Assembly (NCBI GenBank): GCA_903932385.1
Contig: CAIZGA010000292.1
Coordinates: 1-8,574, forward strand
Direction of reading: 5' to 3'
DNA from: an uncultured Acidobacteriota bacterium
GTDB lineage: Bacteria; Acidobacteriota; Terriglobia; Terriglobales; Acidobacteriaceae
Length of the DNA stretch: 8,574 nucleotides
The notes beneath the pieces are model-generated. The model was not told where the DNA came from and searched no databases. It saw nothing but the letters and a program-made list of their open reading frames with translations. Positions within the stretch are counted from its first letter, which is position 1. Every line of letters starts with the position of its first letter. This document shows, in pieces, positions 5,746 through 8,574 of this stretch. The position numbers and the translations under genes were made by a program.

Positions 5746-8574
5746 TTATTTTGTTGCGGCGAAGAAATCGGCACCGCGGTTTCCGTAATTCAACTGTACC
5801 GTGGTGATGCCGTAGGAGGTGAAGGGAACCTGCACCACGTCTCCCGCAACTCCGGGCGTTGTTGTTAATGCAGCGCCCTCGGCCTTCTCCATCAGGTTGG
5901 TTTGTGTTGCCGCAGTCACGCCCTTCGGCACCGTCAACGCGGCCACGCCGGTTTTGCCCGCCCAGTCATAGAAGCGGAGCAGCAAACCATCGCCGTCCTC
6001 GGTCTTCTTCACCGCAGTCAGCACTAGGTTTGCTGGTTGCACTTGGATGAATGACCACTTCGCCGGCAGCGTGCCGGTATGTGCTGTGGTCTGTTCAGCC
6101 TGCAGTTTGTAGTTGAACTCGAATCCATGGCGCACAGTCAAAGCCTGTTTCCAGTCTGCAGTGTGCGGATAGAGTGAGTAAGAAAACTGCTGGCGGCCCT
6201 TATCGGCATCCGGCGCCGGAGACATCGGCGAACGCAGCAGCGAGAGGCGCAGCATGTTGCCCACCGCATCATATCCATACTTCGATTCATTGATGAGCGA
6301 GAAGCCCGACTTGTCGTCGCCAAGATCGGCCCAACGCATTGCCGGCACTTCAAACTTTCCATCTTCCCATGAATTATTCCGCGTTGTCGGACGCTGAATC
6401 TGTCCATAAGGAATTTCGTACGTTGCATTCGCACTGCTGGCCGCAAGTTTGAAAGCCGCTTTCAGCAGAACATGGGTTTCCTGCCAGTCGAAGTCATTCA
6501 GCACATCTACTCGCGCAATGCCCGCATACAAAACAATGTCCTGCACAAAGGTGGATTTCTGCCAGTGCCGCATGATGCGAATGTCCGCGCGCAACGGGCC
6601 GTGGTCCACAGTCTCAATCGAGTCCACTGCATCAATCGCCGTGTAGTGATTCAATGCGTCGGCATCAATGTTCCACGCGTCCCAGTCCTTCGGCAAATCA
6701 TGGAAGGCCTGCAACTGGTTGCCGCACGTATTCGCAGCAATCGATTCTGTGTGGCTCTCCTTCAGATACAGGCTCGTGATGCAGCCCGTCTTCGGATCAA
6801 TCACGACGCGTAGAAAATTGTTCTCGAGCGTCGTTCCGTTCACAGTCAGGTCTGTCGCGGCAGATTTCGCGTGGCTCGCCGTTGCTTCCGGAACCACGGA
6901 ATACTTCGCATAGCCCAGCGAGGGAATAGCATCCGCACGCATCAGCAGATGAACAAGATGCTTCTGTGGTTCTGTGGAAGTCACTTCCGCCAGCACCGGC
7001 TTGTTGTCTGCATCCAGCACAGAAATGTTCTGTACACCATCGGGCACCGAAACATCGGCTGTCACAACATCAGTACGTTCCCACGCCAGCGGATTCAACA
7101 CCAGCAGCGGAATCGCCCCTGCCGGAGTTCCCGCCGTAGCCATCGTGTTCACATGGCTGGTCAGTGTCGCCAGCGCACTGCTCTGCGCATCGTTCGCAGT
7201 CCAATGCACATCGGCATAATCTTTCTGCGCATCTTTGTAGATGACGCCGATGCCGGAACCTGCAGCCAGATCGTGGAACTGGTTGAACAAAACTTTCTTC
7301 CAAGCTTCATTCAGTGGTTCCTGCGGATACTTGTCTCCGGCCAACCACGCCAGCGACGACCATTTCTCCGCATTCAACAACCACTCTTCAGATTCACGCA
7401 TGCTGCGCTTATGCTGTGCCTGCGTGGTGTATGTGCCACGGTGATATTCCAGATACAGTTCGTCATTCCACACCGGCAGGCTGATTTTTCCATCCGGTGG
7501 CGTCGGCAAAATTCCGTTGCCGGCGGCCAGCGTTGAATAATTCCACACCGGCGAATTCGCCGTGTCCAGCTTCGTCTCTACAGAAGTGAAATAACTTTGT
7601 GCCGTGCCAAATTTGCTCGGCGGAAACACAACATCGTTACTCATCCATGTCTGTGCCGTGTCCAGCATGGCGCGCGTAGGTCCACCGCCGTGGTCGCCAA
7701 TGCCGTACAGGTGCATCATCTCCGGCAGGCCGGGGTTTTCCTGGCGTGCAATGTTGATGTCCGATGCAAGCCGGTCCGGCTGCGTGTCATTTACATAATC
7801 ATGCGGGAAATAAGCTAACACACGGCTGCCATCCGGCGACTGCCACCAGAAAAGTTTCAGCGGCAGTTTGTTCATGTCGTTCCACGTCATCTTCTGCGTT
7901 ACAAAATAATCCACGCCGGACTTTTTGTAGATTTGCGGCAGCTGCCAGTTGTATCCGAATGAATCCGGGTTCCAGCCGATGCGAACATCCACGCCGTACT
8001 GGTCCTTGAAGTAGCGTTTACCCACCAGCAACTGGCGCACCTGAGACTCGCCATCGGGCATGTTCAAATCCGGTTCCACCCACATGCCGCCAACAATTTC
8101 CCAGCGGCCTTCCTTCACGCGTTCTTTAATTTCATTGTTGATGGCCGGATACTTATCCGCGAGCCACTCGTTGTACTGTGCGGCAGACTGGCTGTATGTG
8201 TAGTTCGGATATTCGTACATCAGCTGTAACGCAGTGCCGAAGGTGCGCTTCACCACGTCCACAGTTTCTGTCCACGGCCACAGCCACGCGGCGTCAATGT
8301 GTGCGTTGCCGGTCAGATGAAAAGATACTTTCGAAAGCAATGGCCGCAGAGTTTCCAACTGCTGCTGAGCCTGCAGCAGAGAAGTATCAAACGCCTTCTG
8401 CTGTCCGGTCTGTAGAGAATACAAATCCACCGAGTGCAGTGCCTTCTCAATCACCGCTGTTTCCTGCGAAGGGTCCTTCAGAATCGCCGGCAGCAGGAAT
8501 GATGCCGATACGGCTTCCAGCCGCACAATCAGCGGATTCGGTCGCTTGCTGGCGTTGTAATCAATGGTTGCCAC
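5746..8574 (-). CDS. GH38 alpha-mannosidase (N-terminus beyond right edge)
   Basis: At least 942 residues; the frame is still open at the right edge (the edge codon is GTG, coding Val), so the start, any signal peptide and some N-terminal sequence are missing. GH38 enzymes are zinc-dependent retaining alpha-mannosidases that trim alpha-mannosides. Counting from the edge codon, zinc-binding His92 and Asp94 lie in N-A-H-I-D-A-A-W-L-W-P-W. The nucleophile Asp169 is in G-G-M-W-V-E-P-D-L-N-M-P, and the second zinc His295 is in Y-G-I-G-D-H-G-G-G-P-T. The three-helix middle domain carries E-L-Y-L-E-Y-H-R-G-T-Y-T-T (372-384) and N-Q-F-H-D (431-435). A large beta-rich C-terminal region runs from about 490 to the end. 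All catalytic residues appear intact. It is probably the upstream gene of the minus-strand cluster, supplying mannose or mannosides to it. Location in the cell cannot be judged without the N-terminus. Confidence 0.95.
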   Translation of the reverse strand: MATIDYNASKRPNPLIVRLEAVSASFLLPAILKDPSQETAVIEKALHSVDLYSLQTGQQKAFDTSLLQAQQQLETLRPLLSKVSFHLTGNAHIDAAWLWPWTETVDVVKRTFGTALQLMYEYPNYTYSQSAAQYNEWLADKYPAINNEIKERVKEGRWEIVGGMWVEPDLNMPDGESQVRQLLVGKRYFKDQYGVDVRIGWNPDSFGYNWQLPQIYKKSGVDYFVTQKMTWNDMNKLPLKLFWWQSPDGSRVLAYFPHDYVNDTQPDRLASDINIARQENPGLPEMMHLYGIGDHGGGPTRAMLDTAQTWMSNDVVFPPSKFGTAQSYFTSVETKLDTANSPVWNYSTLAAGNGILPTPPDGKISLPVWNDELYLEYHRGTYTTQAQHKRSMRESEEWLLNAEKWSSLAWLAGDKYPQEPLNEAWKKVLFNQFHDLAAGSGIGVIYKDAQKDYADVHWTANDAQSSALATLTSHVNTMATAGTPAGAIPLLVLNPLAWERTDVVTADVSVPDGVQNISVLDADNKPVLAEVTSTEPQKHLVHLLMRADAIPSLGYAKYSVVPEATASHAKSAATDLTVNGTTLENNFLRVVIDPKTGCITSLYLKESHTESIAANTCGNQLQAFHDLPKDWDAWNIDADALNHYTAIDAVDSIETVDHGPLRADIRIMRHWQKSTFVQDIVLYAGIARVDVLNDFDWQETHVLLKAAFKLAASSANATYEIPYGQIQRPTTRNNSWEDGKFEVPAMRWADLGDDKSGFSLINESKYGYDAVGNMLRLSLLRSPMSPAPDADKGRQQFSYSLYPHTADWKQALTVRHGFEFNYKLQAEQTTAHTGTLPAKWSFIQVQPANLVLTAVKKTEDGDGLLLRFYDWAGKTGVAALTVPKGVTAATQTNLMEKAEGAALTTTPGVAGDVVQVPFTSYGITTVQLNYGNRGADFFAATK

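Noticed and set aside
6871..7536. 221-codon open frame on the plus strand, antisense to GH38
   Set aside because: It lies inside the GH38 coding region, whose motifs are intact; the translation is Arg/His/Gln-rich with no family resemblance and no ribosome site was noticed.
1..8574. CRISPR arrays, tRNA or rRNA genes, insertion sequences, phage genes, toxin-antitoxin or defence modules
   Set aside because: None noticed on reading both strands: no regularly spaced direct repeats, no transposase or integrase motifs, no tRNA-like cloverleaf. Coding genes fill nearly the whole window, and the largest intergenic gap is 75 bases.

Overview
This is bacterial DNA of about 55-60% G+C, dense with genes and open at both ends: the first gene enters from the left edge and the last runs off the right edge. 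No ribosomal or tRNA gene is present to fix the taxon. The gene content and protein style (PA14-bearing GH3 enzyme, bacterial GH38 alpha-mannosidase, fused CobA-HemD, LarA-like DUF2088 protein, sugar dehydrogenases) recall soil Acidobacteriota, but that is inference from memory. The open ends suggest a metagenomic contig.

Layout. Plus strand: bases 1-1932 form one uninterrupted frame that joins two unrelated proteins. The first ~140 codons are the end of a uroporphyrinogen-III methyltransferase and the start of uroporphyrinogen-III synthase (heme/siroheme synthesis). The rest is the C-terminal half of a GH3 glycosidase with a PA14 insert. The switch falls in a short motif, R-I-A-V-I-G-P, that both families carry, so an assembly chimera is the leading explanation. 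Next come a LarA-superfamily protein (1973-3253, probable TTG start) and an exported RbsD/FucU-like protein (3273-3833). Minus strand, convergent: a large GH38 alpha-mannosidase (5746-8574, N-terminus missing), a zinc-dependent MDR dehydrogenase (4639-5670) and an SDR dehydrogenase (3843-4625). A strong hairpin (5688-5726) lies between the GH38 and MDR genes.

How it may work together. Apart from the heme-gene fragment, the genes fit a carbohydrate-use locus. GH38 and GH3 enzymes would release sugars, the RbsD-like protein would interconvert sugar anomers outside the cytoplasm, two NAD(P)-dependent dehydrogenases would oxidise or reduce polyols or sugar acids, and a nickel-pincer-type racemase/epimerase would act on a 2-hydroxy acid such as an aldonate. 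The individual families are well supported; the joint pathway and its substrate are inference. The points most worth checking are the chimeric frame, the exported RbsD-like protein, the LarA-like protein inside a sugar locus, the Lys-to-Arg change in the SDR catalytic motif, and the hairpin.
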